Shown here one piece after another: positions 56,531 to 64,000 of a DNA stretch of 64,000 nucleotides (the stretch's first letter is position 1; the number at the start of each line of letters is the position of its first letter). Made by a program: the position numbers and the translations under genes. The notes beneath the pieces are model-generated. The model made no database searches, was not told the DNA's origin, and worked only from the letters and a program-made list of their open reading frames with translations. Location: positions 310,001 to 374,000 of the forward strand of contig NZ_FNWW01000003.1 in the NCBI RefSeq assembly GCF_900108515.1, written 5' to 3'. This DNA comes from Halobacillus karajensis. GTDB lineage: Bacteria > Bacillota > Bacilli > Bacillales > Halobacillaceae.

Positions 56531-57109
56531 ATGAATTTACCAAATAAGATTACTTTATCGAGGATTTTCCTCATTCCCATTTTCATTATTTTAATGAGTG
56601 TTCCATTTGAGTGGGGCACATTCGATATGGGGGAACGTGAATTACCTGTGGCCCATCTTGCCGGTGCATTATTATTCATTATCGCTTCAACCACAGATTG
56701 GATCGATGGGTATATAGCCAGAAAGTATAATCTTGTAACGAATCTGGGGAAATTTTTGGATCCTTTAGCAGATAAGCTTTTGGTTAGTGCTGCTTTGATT
56801 TTGTTAGTTGAAATAGGGCTGGCACCGGCGTGGATTGTTATTTTAATTATCAGCCGTGAATTTGCTGTAACAGGATTACGCTTGGTGGCAGCAGGAGAAG
56901 GAAGCGTGCTTGCTGCCAGCCAAATGGGGAAACTTAAAACCTGGATTCAAATTATAGCCATATCCCTTCTCCTTTTACACAATTGGCCTTTTGCTTTCAT
57001 TGGATTCCCTCTTGGAATGATCGCACTTTATTTAGCTTTATTCATCACGGTTTATTCTGGTTATGACTACTTTAAGAAAAACTGGCATGTAATGAGAGAT
57101 TCAAAATGA
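56531..57109 (+). CDS. pgsA: Phosphatidylglycerophosphate synthase
   Basis: PgsA joins CDP-diacylglycerol (made by CdsA) and glycerol 3-phosphate, the step leading to phosphatidylglycerol. The 192-residue membrane protein has the CDP-alcohol phosphotransferase motif with four Asp (DWIDGYIARKY, LGKFLDPLADK; about residues 56-85) and five or six hydrophobic segments. ATG 56531 follows TAGGAGAG. The stop overlaps cinA as ATGA. Confidence 0.96.
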   Translation: MNLPNKITLSRIFLIPIFIILMSVPFEWGTFDMGERELPVAHLAGALLFIIASTTDWIDGYIARKYNLVTNLGKFLDPLADKLLVSAALILLVEIGLAPAWIVILIISREFAVTGLRLVAAGEGSVLAASQMGKLKTWIQIIAISLLLLHNWPFAFIGFPLGMIALYLALFITVYSGYDYFKKNWHVMRDSK

Positions 57110-58344
57110 GATCAGAAATTATTGCTGTAGGTACGGAACTTCTTTTAGGGCAAATTTCCAATACAAATGCACAATGGATTTCCAGTCGTCTCGCTGATCT
57201 TGGAATTCCTGTCTACCACCACACGGTTGTAGGAGATAACCTGGAAAGGGTGTCTGCTACCTTTAATCAAGCCCAGGAGAGGTCTGATGTGGTCATTGTA
57301 ACAGGAGGACTTGGGCCGACTGAGGACGACCTTACACGTGAAGGGGGAAAGGTCGTTTTCGGTCAAGAGTTAGTCGAACATAAGGAAACAATGGAGAAGA
57401 TTCAAAGGTATTTTGATCAGAATCAAAAAAGAATGTCAGAGAACAATCGTAAGCAAGCACTTGTTTTTAAGGATGCCGATGTGTTAGAAAATAGTGAAGG
57501 TATGGCTCCAGGGCAGATCTACCACCATAATCGTGTGCTGTGGGTTTTTCTCCCTGGGGTACCTACAGAAATGAAACACTTGGTAAACAACCATGTGATC
57601 CCCTATATTCGGAGCAAATTTCAATTGGGTTCACAAATTGTCTCAGAAATGATGCATTTTATCGGTATCGGTGAATCTGATTTAGAGACAAAGCTTCATT
57701 CATTCATTACATCACAAACCAACCCGACCATTGCCCCGTTAGCCAGTGAAGGGGAAGTTGGTTTAAGGTTGACTGCTACAGGGGATACAACTGACGAAGC
57801 CCGACAAAAAATCAAAGACCTCAAACATCAGCTCCTTGAGTACGTTGGTGATTTTTATTATGGCAGTGACTCTATTACCATTGAGGAAACGGTAAGTGAC
57901 CTTCTCAAGGAAAAAGAATTAACGATAGGGTCAGCGGAGAGTTTTACTGGAGGGAAGTTTTTAGAGCGAATGGTGTCATTGCCAGGTGCATCTTCGATAT
58001 GCAAGGGAGGTTGCATGGTCTATACTGCAGAAATGAAAGAAAACATCCTTCATGTGCCGAAGTCCCTTATAAATGAATACGGAACCATTAGTTACGAATG
58101 TGCAGAAGTGATGGCATTGAAGTCTAAAGAGCTTTTGAATGTCGATATTGCGGTGAGCTTTACAGGTGTTGCTGGTCCAAGTTCAAGTGAGGGACAGCCT
58201 CCTGGGACGGTCTTTATTGGTTTGCAGATAGGAGAGAAGAAAACGGAAGTTTATAAGTATCACTTTCATGGCGGAAGAGATCAAGTTAGGATACGTGCCG
58301 TGAAAAAAGCGTATGAAATTCTTTTCCACAGATTAAAAAAATGA
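57106..58344 (+). CDS. cinA: CinA-family protein
   Basis: A 412-residue CinA with an N-terminal molybdopterin-binding-like (COG1058) domain (AVGTELLLGQISNTNAQWIS, VIVTGGLGPTEDDLT) and a C-terminal NMN-amidase-like (PncC) domain. In the C-terminal domain SAESFTGG has Phe where many active PncC enzymes have Cys, and GVAGPSSSEG replaces the more usual Gly-rich GPGGG, so amidase activity is uncertain. It overlaps pgsA and precedes recA, the order in B. subtilis, where cinA is a competence gene. Confidence 0.93.
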   Translation: MRSEIIAVGTELLLGQISNTNAQWISSRLADLGIPVYHHTVVGDNLERVSATFNQAQERSDVVIVTGGLGPTEDDLTREGGKVVFGQELVEHKETMEKIQRYFDQNQKRMSENNRKQALVFKDADVLENSEGMAPGQIYHHNRVLWVFLPGVPTEMKHLVNNHVIPYIRSKFQLGSQIVSEMMHFIGIGESDLETKLHSFITSQTNPTIAPLASEGEVGLRLTATGDTTDEARQKIKDLKHQLLEYVGDFYYGSDSITIEETVSDLLKEKELTIGSAESFTGGKFLERMVSLPGASSICKGGCMVYTAEMKENILHVPKSLINEYGTISYECAEVMALKSKELLNVDIAVSFTGVAGPSSSEGQPPGTVFIGLQIGEKKTEVYKYHFHGGRDQVRIRAVKKAYEILFHRLKK

Positions 58345-58356
58345 AATTCTCGATAA

Positions 58357-58414
58357 AAAGAGGTGCGGTTTTGCAAGTTATGTTAGATGAACGCCGAAAA
58401 TCGCGCCTCTTTCC
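58357..58414 (+). terminator. Terminator after cinA
   Basis: A 16-pair stem (58357-58372 with 58397-58412, two G-U pairs) has a 24-base loop and a short T run. It separates cinA from the recA control region. Confidence 0.6.
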
Positions 58415-58426
58415 TATTAAAAAAAG

Positions 58427-58440
58427 GGAACATTTATTCG
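58427..58440 (+). promoter_or_regulatory. LexA (SOS) box of recA, imperfect
   Basis: GGAACATTTATTCG matches the Bacillus SOS box CGAACnnnnGTTCG at all fixed positions but two (first base and the G of the right half). It ends eight bases upstream of the recA -35 element. Confidence 0.65.
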
Positions 58441-58448
58441 CTTTTTAG

Positions 58449-58477
58449 TTGGCAAACAAGTTAAAACAAGTTATGAT
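58449..58477 (+). promoter_or_regulatory. Sigma-A promoter of recA
   Basis: TTGGCA (58449-58454) and TATGAT (58472-58477) are separated by exactly 17 bases, about 30 bases before recA. Confidence 0.8.
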
Positions 58478-58507
58478 AGGGATAGAAATTTTGAAAGGCG
58501 GTATATA

Positions 58508-59551
58508 ATGAGCGATCGTAAACAAGCATTAGATATGGCATTGCGTCAAATAGAGAAACAATTTGGAAAAGGGTCCATTATGAAATTGGGGGAAAGCGCT
58601 GAGCAGAGGGTTAATACTGTACCAAGCGGTTCCCTTGCTCTGGATGTGGCTTTAGGTGTCGGTGGATACCCTCGAGGCAGGATTGTAGAAATATATGGTC
58701 CGGAATCTTCCGGTAAAACGACCGTAGCCCTTCACGCAATTGCCGAAGCTCAACGGAAAGGTGGCCAAGCGGCATTTATTGATGCTGAACATGCACTTGA
58801 CCCAGTGTACGCAAGAGCATTAGGTGTTGACATTGAAGAGCTTCTACTATCTCAACCAGACACAGGTGAGCAGGCTCTTGAAATTGCCGAAGCACTTGTT
58901 CGTAGTGGTGCGGTAGACATGGTAGTCATCGACTCTGTAGCAGCGTTGGTACCGAAAGCCGAAATTGAAGGAGAAATGGGAGACTCCCACGTTGGTTTAC
59001 AAGCCCGTTTAATGTCCCAGGCTCTTCGTAAACTTTCTGGTGCTATTAATAAATCGAAAACTACGGCTATTTTTATTAACCAAATTCGTGAAAAAGTCGG
59101 AGTCATGTTTGGTAACCCTGAAACAACTCCTGGTGGGCGTGCATTGAAGTTCTACTCCTCTGTCCGTCTGGAAGTCCGTCGTGCGGAAACCCTGAAACAA
59201 GGAAACGAAATGGTTGGAAACAAAACTCGTTTGAAGGTTGTTAAAAATAAGGTTGCTCCTCCATTCAAGCAGGCAGAAGTTGATATTATGTATGGAGAAG
59301 GAATCTCACGTGAAGGCGAGCTTCTCGATATTGGTACAGATTTAGATCTTATTCAAAAGAGCGGTTCCTGGTATTCCTACAATGAAGAAAGACTCGGTCA
59401 AGGACGGGAAAATGCTAAACAATTCTTGAAAGAAAATGTGGAAGTATATGATGAAGTAAAACGCCTAATTCGTGACCATTATGGGATGGAAGCAGATGAG
59501 GAATCTGCTGAAGCCGGTAATAAAGAAGGTCAGGAAACACTTGACGTTTAA
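58508..59551 (+). CDS. recA: Recombinase RecA
   Basis: RecA forms nucleoprotein filaments for homologous recombination and SOS induction. The 347-residue protein is complete: [19 protein letters not shown] at the N-terminus, Walker [10 protein letters not shown] from residue 64, [21 protein letters not shown], the loop-2 region [21 protein letters not shown], and an acidic C-terminal tail. ATG 58508 follows AAAGGCGG. It is under its own promoter and SOS box and ends in a long gap. Confidence 0.98.
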   Translation: MSDRKQALDMALRQIEKQFGKGSIMKLGESAEQRVNTVPSGSLALDVALGVGGYPRGRIVEIYGPESSGKTTVALHAIAEAQRKGGQAAFIDAEHALDPVYARALGVDIEELLLSQPDTGEQALEIAEALVRSGAVDMVVIDSVAALVPKAEIEGEMGDSHVGLQARLMSQALRKLSGAINKSKTTAIFINQIREKVGVMFGNPETTPGGRALKFYSSVRLEVRRAETLKQGNEMVGNKTRLKVVKNKVAPPFKQAEVDIMYGEGISREGELLDIGTDLDLIQKSGSWYSYNEERLGQGRENAKQFLKENVEVYDEVKRLIRDHYGMEADEESAEAGNKEGQETLDV

Positions 59552-59706
59552 AGGTAATAGCTTTTGAGAACAAAAGAAAGAGTTCTTTCCCCTATAAACT
59601 TAAGTCATGAGTCATAGGATATTTTTCATAACTATAAGATAAGACTTCTAGAGCTGCTGGCTGGGCCGTATGTTTCTAATCAAGAATCGACCATGATTGA
59701 AAAAAT

Positions 59707-59747
59707 AAAACGAGTGTAAAACTACTAAAGTTTTACACTCGTTTTTT
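59707..59747 (+). terminator. Terminator downstream of recA
   Basis: A perfect 17-pair stem, 59707-59723 with 59729-59745, has a five-base loop and continues into TT. Confidence 0.88.
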
Positions 59748-59833
59748 CTTCAAGTACTTGTTTAGTGAAAGATGAACAATAGACTGACATTTTTAAATAT
59801 TTGAATATGTTAGCAGATACATAGGGCGTTTCC

Positions 59834-59862
59834 TTGACATTCCTTATAGTCAAGCATAAAAT
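59834..59862 (+). promoter_or_regulatory. Sigma-A promoter of rny
   Basis: A consensus TTGACA (59834-59839) is followed after 17 bases by TAAAAT (59857-59862), about 114 bases before rny. TTGAC and GTCAA (59834-59838, 59849-59853) form an inverted repeat over the -35 region. Confidence 0.8.
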
Positions 59863-59975
59863 GAATGTGTATCATTTTCATCTTTATACCCTTATTTTAA
59901 ACAAAATGAAACTGAAAATGAAACGTTTGTATTACCGACAAACGGACCAAGTTCATAGCAAGAGGAGGTGAAATA

Positions 59976-61538
59976 ATGGATTTAATATCCTCGCTCATCT
60001 TCATTTTGCTTGCCCTTATCATCGGTTCTGTTGTTGGTTATCTTATTCGGAAATCGATTGCGGAGGCGAAAATTTCTAGTGCTGAGGACCTTGCGAAACA
60101 GATTGTTGATGAAGGTCATCGCAATGCTGAATCAGCCAAAAAGGAAGCCCTTCTGGAAGCAAAGGAAGAGAATCAGAAATTTCGACAGGAAGCGGAGAAT
60201 GAAATTCGCGAACGCCGCATGGAACTGCAGAAAACTGAAAATCGTTTAACTCAGAAAGAAGAGAATCTTGATCGTAAGAGTGGAACGCTTGACCAACGTG
60301 ATCTTTCACTCGAAAAGAAAGAAGGGACTCTTGCCGAGAGACAACAACAAATTGAAGAAATGGAAAGCAAAGTGAAAGCTATGCTTCAAGAACAGCAAAC
60401 AGAGCTTGAACGCATTTCAAGCTTAACATCAGACCAGGCGAAGCAGATGATTTTAGAACGAGTCGAACAAGATGTATCGCATGAGTCAGCCCTTATGATT
60501 AAAGAGGCAGAAAACCGCGCGAAAGAAGAGGCGGATAAGAAAGCGAAGAGTATACTTTCATTGGCCTTGCAACGTTGCGCAGCTGATCACGTGGCCGAAA
60601 CGACGGTTTCTGTTGTCAATTTGCCTAATGACGAAATGAAAGGCCGGATCATCGGACGTGAAGGTCGTAACATCCGTACATTAGAAACGTTAACAGGAAT
60701 CGACTTAATCATTGATGATACGCCGGAAGCTGTTATTCTCTCAGGCTTTGATCCAATTCGTCGTGAGACAGCAAGAATGGCCCTAGAGAAGTTGGTTCAG
60801 GACGGTCGAATCCATCCAGCACGAATTGAAGAAATGGTGGACAAGTCTAGGCGTGAAGTTGATGACTATATTCGTGAAGTAGGTGAACAAACTACGTTTG
60901 AAGTAGGCGTACATGGATTGCACCCTGATCTTATTAAGATTCTTGGACGTCTTAAGTACCGCACGAGTTATGGGCAGAATGTATTAAAACACTCCACTGA
61001 AGTTGCTTACCTTTCCGGTCTATTAGCAGCCGAACTCGGAGAAGATGAAATACTTGCCCGCCGTGCTGGTCTTCTTCACGATATCGGTAAAGCGATTGAC
61101 CACGAAGTGGAAGGCAGCCACGTGGAAATTGGTAAAGAATTAGCCATGAAGTACAATGAAAACGAAACTGTTATTAACGCTGTGGCTTCTCACCATGGAG
61201 ACGAAGAGCCGACTTCGATTATATCTGTGCTTGTCGCTGCTGCTGATGCTTTATCTGCAGCGCGTCCAGGAGCTAGAAGTGAAACATTGGAAAATTACAT
61301 CAAACGTCTTGAGAAACTAGAGGAAATTTCTGAATCATATGAAGGCGTAGAGAAATCATTCGCGATCCAAGCTGGACGTGAAGTTCGCATCATGGTTCGT
61401 CCTGATGAAATTGATGATCTTGAAGCAACAAGATTAGCACGAGATATTCGAAACCGTATCGAGGGAGAACTCGATTATCCAGGTCATATTAAAGTTACCG
61501 TTATTCGTGAAACACGTTCCGTGGAGTATGCGAAATAA
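59976..61538 (+). CDS. rny: Ribonuclease Y
   Basis: RNase Y is the membrane-anchored endoribonuclease that starts mRNA decay in Bacilli. The 520-residue protein has an N-terminal membrane helix (3-25), a long Glu/Lys/Gln-rich coiled coil (30-195), a KH domain ([25 protein letters not shown] near 215-240), and an HD domain with [12 protein letters not shown] near residue 367. ATG 59976 follows GAGGAGGTG. A strong terminator lies after it. Confidence 0.97.
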   Translation: MDLISSLIFILLALIIGSVVGYLIRKSIAEAKISSAEDLAKQIVDEGHRNAESAKKEALLEAKEENQKFRQEAENEIRERRMELQKTENRLTQKEENLDRKSGTLDQRDLSLEKKEGTLAERQQQIEEMESKVKAMLQEQQTELERISSLTSDQAKQMILERVEQDVSHESALMIKEAENRAKEEADKKAKSILSLALQRCAADHVAETTVSVVNLPNDEMKGRIIGREGRNIRTLETLTGIDLIIDDTPEAVILSGFDPIRRETARMALEKLVQDGRIHPARIEEMVDKSRREVDDYIREVGEQTTFEVGVHGLHPDLIKILGRLKYRTSYGQNVLKHSTEVAYLSGLLAAELGEDEILARRAGLLHDIGKAIDHEVEGSHVEIGKELAMKYNENETVINAVASHHGDEEPTSIISVLVAAADALSAARPGARSETLENYIKRLEKLEEISESYEGVEKSFAIQAGREVRIMVRPDEIDDLEATRLARDIRNRIEGELDYPGHIKVTVIRETRSVEYAK

Positions 61539-61543
61539 AAAAT

Positions 61544-61578
61544 AATGAAGCGGCCTCAGCAGGCCGCTTCATTTCTGT
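61544..61578 (+). terminator. Terminator after rny
   Basis: A perfect 13-pair stem, AATGAAGCGGCCT (61544-61556) with AGGCCGCTTCATT (61561-61573), has a CAGC loop and a short T tail. Confidence 0.85.
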
Positions 61579-61628
61579 TTTGACGGGTACAATAAAGAAT
61601 AATTTTAGTTAGAAGGAAGGTTTTGTGT

Positions 61629-62426
61629 GTGAGAATTTTATTCATTGGGGATGTTGTTGGGTCACCAGGGCGTGAAATGGTGGACGAATACTTACCTAAA
61701 TTAAAACAGAAATATCAACCTGCTGTTACTATCGTAAATGGTGAAAATGCGGCGTCTGGAAAAGGCATTACTGAGAAAATTTATCGCCGCTTTCTTGAAA
61801 AAGGTGCACAAGCCGTTACGCTTGGTAATCATGCGTGGGATAAGAGGGAAATATTCGAATTTATAGATGATGCGGAGTACCTCGTACGGCCAGCCAACTT
61901 CCCAGAAGGAACCCCTGGAAAAGGAATCACATTTGTTAAAACCCCAAAAGGGGAAGTGGCGGTTATCAATCTACAAGGACGTACGTTTTTATCTCCTAAC
62001 GATGATCCGTTCAGAAAAGTGGATGAATTGATAGAAACTGCAAAAAAAAGAACGTCGATTATTTTTTTGGATTTTCATGCGGAAGCTACGAGTGAAAAAC
62101 AGGCAATGGGCTGGTATGTGGATGGACGAGTGAGCGTAAATGTTGGAACCCATACTCATATTCAGACGGCAGACGAACGGATTCTGCCTGGTGGAACAGG
62201 TTATATCTCTGACGTAGGAATGACCGGACCTTATGACGGAATTCTCGGTATGGAGAGGGAAGCGGTACTGAAGCGTTTTCTCACGAACTTGCCTGTACGT
62301 TTTGAAGTCCCAAAAAAGGGAAGAGCTCAACTAAGTGCCTTTTTGGTAGATGTGGATGAAAAGACAGGGAAATCTAAGAAAGTACAGCGCCTTTTAATTA
62401 ATGAAGATCACCCTTTCTTCAATTGA
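61629..62426 (+). CDS. ymdB: Calcineurin-like phosphodiesterase YmdB
   Basis: YmdB is a metallophosphodiesterase active on 2',3'-cyclic nucleotides, with effects on biofilm and nanotube formation in B. subtilis. The 265-residue protein has MRILFIGDVVGSPGR (metal-binding Asp at residue 8), VNGENAASGKGIT near 38, GNHAWDKREI near 66, and the His-rich DFHAEATSEK and GTHTHIQTAD blocks. GTG 61629 is preferred: AAGGAAGG at 61613-61620 is eight bases upstream, and a TTG at 61623 is too close. Confidence 0.95.
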   Translation: MRILFIGDVVGSPGREMVDEYLPKLKQKYQPAVTIVNGENAASGKGITEKIYRRFLEKGAQAVTLGNHAWDKREIFEFIDDAEYLVRPANFPEGTPGKGITFVKTPKGEVAVINLQGRTFLSPNDDPFRKVDELIETAKKRTSIIFLDFHAEATSEKQAMGWYVDGRVSVNVGTHTHIQTADERILPGGTGYISDVGMTGPYDGILGMEREAVLKRFLTNLPVRFEVPKKGRAQLSAFLVDVDEKTGKSKKVQRLLINEDHPFFN

Positions 62427-62461
62427 TTATTTGAATTTTGCGAAAAATTCATTCATAATGA

Positions 62462-62491
62462 AAAGGTAATATCCTACATCTCCAAGAATAT
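62462..62491 (+). promoter_or_regulatory. Candidate sigma-H promoter for spoVS
   Basis: AAAGGTAAT (62462-62470) and CAAGAATAT (62483-62491) are separated by 12 bases, close to the sigma-H pattern RnAGGAwWW and RnnGAATww with two deviations. spoVS is a sigma-H gene in B. subtilis. Confidence 0.5.
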
Positions 62492-62534
62492 AGTAGTTAT
62501 GGAACAACTATAGTGATTGAAGGAGGAGCTAGTA

Positions 62535-62795
62535 ATGGAAGTCTTAAAAGTATCAGCCAAATCCGTACCTAATTCAGTAGCAGGAGCCTTGGCCAATGTA
62601 GTACGAGAGCGTGGGACGGCCGAAATTCAAGCGATCGGTGCCGGGGCATTAAACCAGGCTGTGAAAGCCGTTGCTATCGCACGGGGGTTTGTCGCACCCA
62701 GTGGAATGGACTTGATCTGTATTCCGGCATTTACAGATATTATGATCGATGAGGAGGAACGAACAGCCATCAAGCTGATTGTAGAGCCTCGATGA
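62535..62795 (+). CDS. spoVS: Stage V sporulation protein S
   Basis: SpoVS is a small Alba-fold protein, possibly nucleic-acid-binding, needed at stage V of sporulation and affecting septation. The 86-residue sequence is a complete and very conserved member: MEVLKVSAKSVPNSVAGALA, ERGTAEIQAIGAGALNQAVKAVAIARG, and LICIPAFTDIMIDEEERTAIKL. ATG 62535 follows AGGAGG; upstream in-frame starts would lie before that site. Confidence 0.97.
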   Translation: MEVLKVSAKSVPNSVAGALANVVRERGTAEIQAIGAGALNQAVKAVAIARGFVAPSGMDLICIPAFTDIMIDEEERTAIKLIVEPR

Positions 62796-62895
62796 CATAT
62801 AGGTCCACCTGCTTTTTAGTTAAACACCCTTTTTCTATGTCATGCTAGCTATTATCTGAACTTATGAATGAAAACTGAAACTATCGAACAAGTCG

Positions 62896-62930
62896 GGTCG
62901 TACTCTAATAAAATGGAGTACGACCTTTTT
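62896..62930 (+). terminator. Terminator between spoVS and tdh
   Basis: A perfect ten-pair stem, GGTCGTACTC (62896-62905) with GAGTACGACC (62916-62925), is followed by TTTTT. The rest of the 291-base gap shows a TATAAT at 63042-63047 without a good -35. Confidence 0.85.
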
Positions 62931-63086
62931 ATATTTACTGCAAATCCGCTCCCTATCTAACAGGAATATCAAGTGTTCAATTGTTCGTATACAGTGGACA
63001 GGGGAGTTTGCGTAATTTCATATCCATGTTAATATTATTAATATAATTGGTTTGATTACAATATATAGAGGTAGGGAGTGTTCACT

Positions 63087-64000
63087 GTGAATGGAACAAT
63101 GAAAGCTATCGTTAAGCATCACCGAGGTGCTGGGGCGCAATTGAAAGAGGTAGCGATCCCGGAAATTCGTGATGATGAAGTATTGATCCGTGTGAAAGCC
63201 ACATCCATTTGTGGTACCGATGTCCATATATATAATTGGGATGAATGGTCAGAGAGTCGTGTGAATCCACCATACGTTTTTGGTCATGAATTTTCAGGAG
63301 AAATTGTCGAAGTCGGTGAGAAAGTCTATAATTTTCAAAAAGGGGATTTTGTAAGCGCTGAAACCCATCTCGTATGCGGCCACTGTCCACAGTGTTTGAC
63401 GGGCAAATTCCATATTTGTGAAAACACTAAAATTATTGGCGTAGACACCCAAGGTTGCTTTGCGGAGTATGTGGCTCTTCCCGCAGATAACCTTTGGAAA
63501 AACCCTGAGGATATGCCGACGGATATTGCATCTATTCAAGAGCCCATGGGAAATGCCGTACATACTGTACTGAATGGTGACGTTGCAGGTAAATCTGTAG
63601 CTGTTATTGGATGCGGGCCGATTGGACTTATGGCTGTTGGAGTAGCTAAAGCCGCAGGCGCCTCGAAAGTTTTGGCCTTTGATTTAAATCCTTATCGCTT
63701 GGAACTTGCTGAAAAAATGGGGGCGACTTCTACCATTCATTCAGGAGAAATAGACCCTGTAAGAGAAGCAATGAAGGTAACAGATGGCCATGGTGTCGAT
63801 GTGGTTTGTGAAATGAGTGGACACCCTGTAGCCATGGACCAAGGCTTTAAAATGATTACGAACGGGGGCCGCGTATCCATCTTAAGTCTACCTACAAAAA
63901 GAGTCAGTCTTGATGTCACCAATGATATTGTATTTAAAGGTGTGGAAGTCCAAGGGATAACAGGACGCAAAATGTATGAGACTTGGCAGCAGGTTTCACG
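63087..64000 (+). CDS. tdh: L-threonine 3-dehydrogenase (5' part, cut by window end)
   Basis: Tdh oxidises L-threonine to 2-amino-3-ketobutyrate using NAD; the partner gene kbl normally follows. About 304 residues of roughly 345 are visible. The zinc-dependent medium-chain dehydrogenase features are present: catalytic Cys42 in SICGTDVHIYNWDEW, GHEFSGEIVEVGE, the structural four-Cys zinc lobe (CGHCPQCLTGKFHIC), and the Rossmann motif GCGPIGLMAVG. The start is GTG 63087 after GTAGGGAG. The frame is still open at the last base of the window. Confidence 0.96.
   Translation, partial: MNGTMKAIVKHHRGAGAQLKEVAIPEIRDDEVLIRVKATSICGTDVHIYNWDEWSESRVNPPYVFGHEFSGEIVEVGEKVYNFQKGDFVSAETHLVCGHCPQCLTGKFHICENTKIIGVDTQGCFAEYVALPADNLWKNPEDMPTDIASIQEPMGNAVHTVLNGDVAGKSVAVIGCGPIGLMAVGVAKAAGASKVLAFDLNPYRLELAEKMGATSTIHSGEIDPVREAMKVTDGHGVDVVCEMSGHPVAMDQGFKMITNGGRVSILSLPTKRVSLDVTNDIVFKGVEVQGITGRKMYETWQQVS

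Larger units (their letters stand above)
59552..59975 (+). other. recA-rny intergenic region
   Basis: This 424-base gap contains the recA terminator (59707-59747), which lies 155 bases after the recA stop, and the rny promoter (59834-59862). The stretch 59552-59706 has no convincing gene or strong structure; it may be the recA 3' untranslated region. A TCATTTTCA/TGAAAATGA inverted repeat flanks about 30 bases in the rny leader (around 59872-59922). Confidence 0.55.

Noticed and set aside
1-64000. Search for insertion sequences, CRISPR arrays, prophage, tRNA or rRNA genes
   Set aside because: I saw no transposase, integrase, regularly spaced repeats or tRNA/rRNA-like sequence. Gene order and composition are consistent with core chromosome throughout.

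Overview
The window is a contiguous, almost entirely plus-strand stretch of chromosome from a low-GC Gram-positive endospore former of the family Bacillaceae. The gene order follows the Bacillus subtilis fliR-to-tdh region closely. Sporulation genes (dpaAB, spoVS, spoIIIE, ylxY, ymxH, tepA) show an endospore former, and a full set of late flagellar and chemotaxis genes shows motility. The protein sequences look to me like the halotolerant/marine branch (Halobacillus, Thalassobacillus, Pontibacillus, Virgibacillus), but that is an impression and not a demonstrated assignment.

Layout. Positions 1-12203: distal end of the large flagellar/chemotaxis operon (fliR, flhB, flhA, flhF, flhG, cheB, cheA, cheW, cheC, cheD, sigD, swrB). 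It supplies the flagellar export gate, the flagellar placement proteins, the CheA signalling and adaptation proteins, and sigma-D. Positions 12213-25984: translation and envelope genes (rpsB, tsf, pyrH, frr, uppS, cdsA, dxr, rasP, proS, polC). Positions 26019-32674: the rimP-nusA-rnpM-ylxQ-infB-ylxP-rbfA-truB-rpsO translation and RNA-maturation cluster, preceded by a structured leader. Positions 32797-36294: pnp, ylxY, ymxH. Positions 36341-42342: dipicolinate synthase (dpaAB), aspartate-to-dihydrodipicolinate genes (asd, dapG, dapA), then tepA and ylzJ. Positions 42472-50776: spoIIIE, a GntR regulator and a four-gene nucleoside ABC transporter. Positions 50873-58344: ymfF, ymfH, ymfI, ymfJ, ymfK, rodZ-like, pgsA, cinA. 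Positions 58427-64000: recA, rny, ymdB, spoVS and the 5' part of tdh, cut by the window end.

Functional links. Asd, DapG and DapA make dihydrodipicolinate, which DpaAB oxidises to dipicolinic acid for the spore core. A sigma-K-like promoter precedes dpaA and a sigma-H-like promoter precedes spoVS. RNase Y and PNPase are the two RNA-decay enzymes present. The GntR regulator probably controls the nucleoside transporter beside it.

I found no mobile element, CRISPR array, tRNA, rRNA or obvious horizontally acquired island, and no clear undescribed multi-gene system. The most notable points are: a Gly-to-Arg change in the FlhG P-loop (residue 32); short unexplained reading frames on both sides of sigD; absence of ribF, mlpA and rnjB from positions they hold in B. 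subtilis; a P-loop-like motif joined to an ACT-like domain in the uncharacterised YmfK; a deacetylase-fold YlxY lacking the first catalytic motif; and structured leaders upstream of rimP, rpsO and pgsA.
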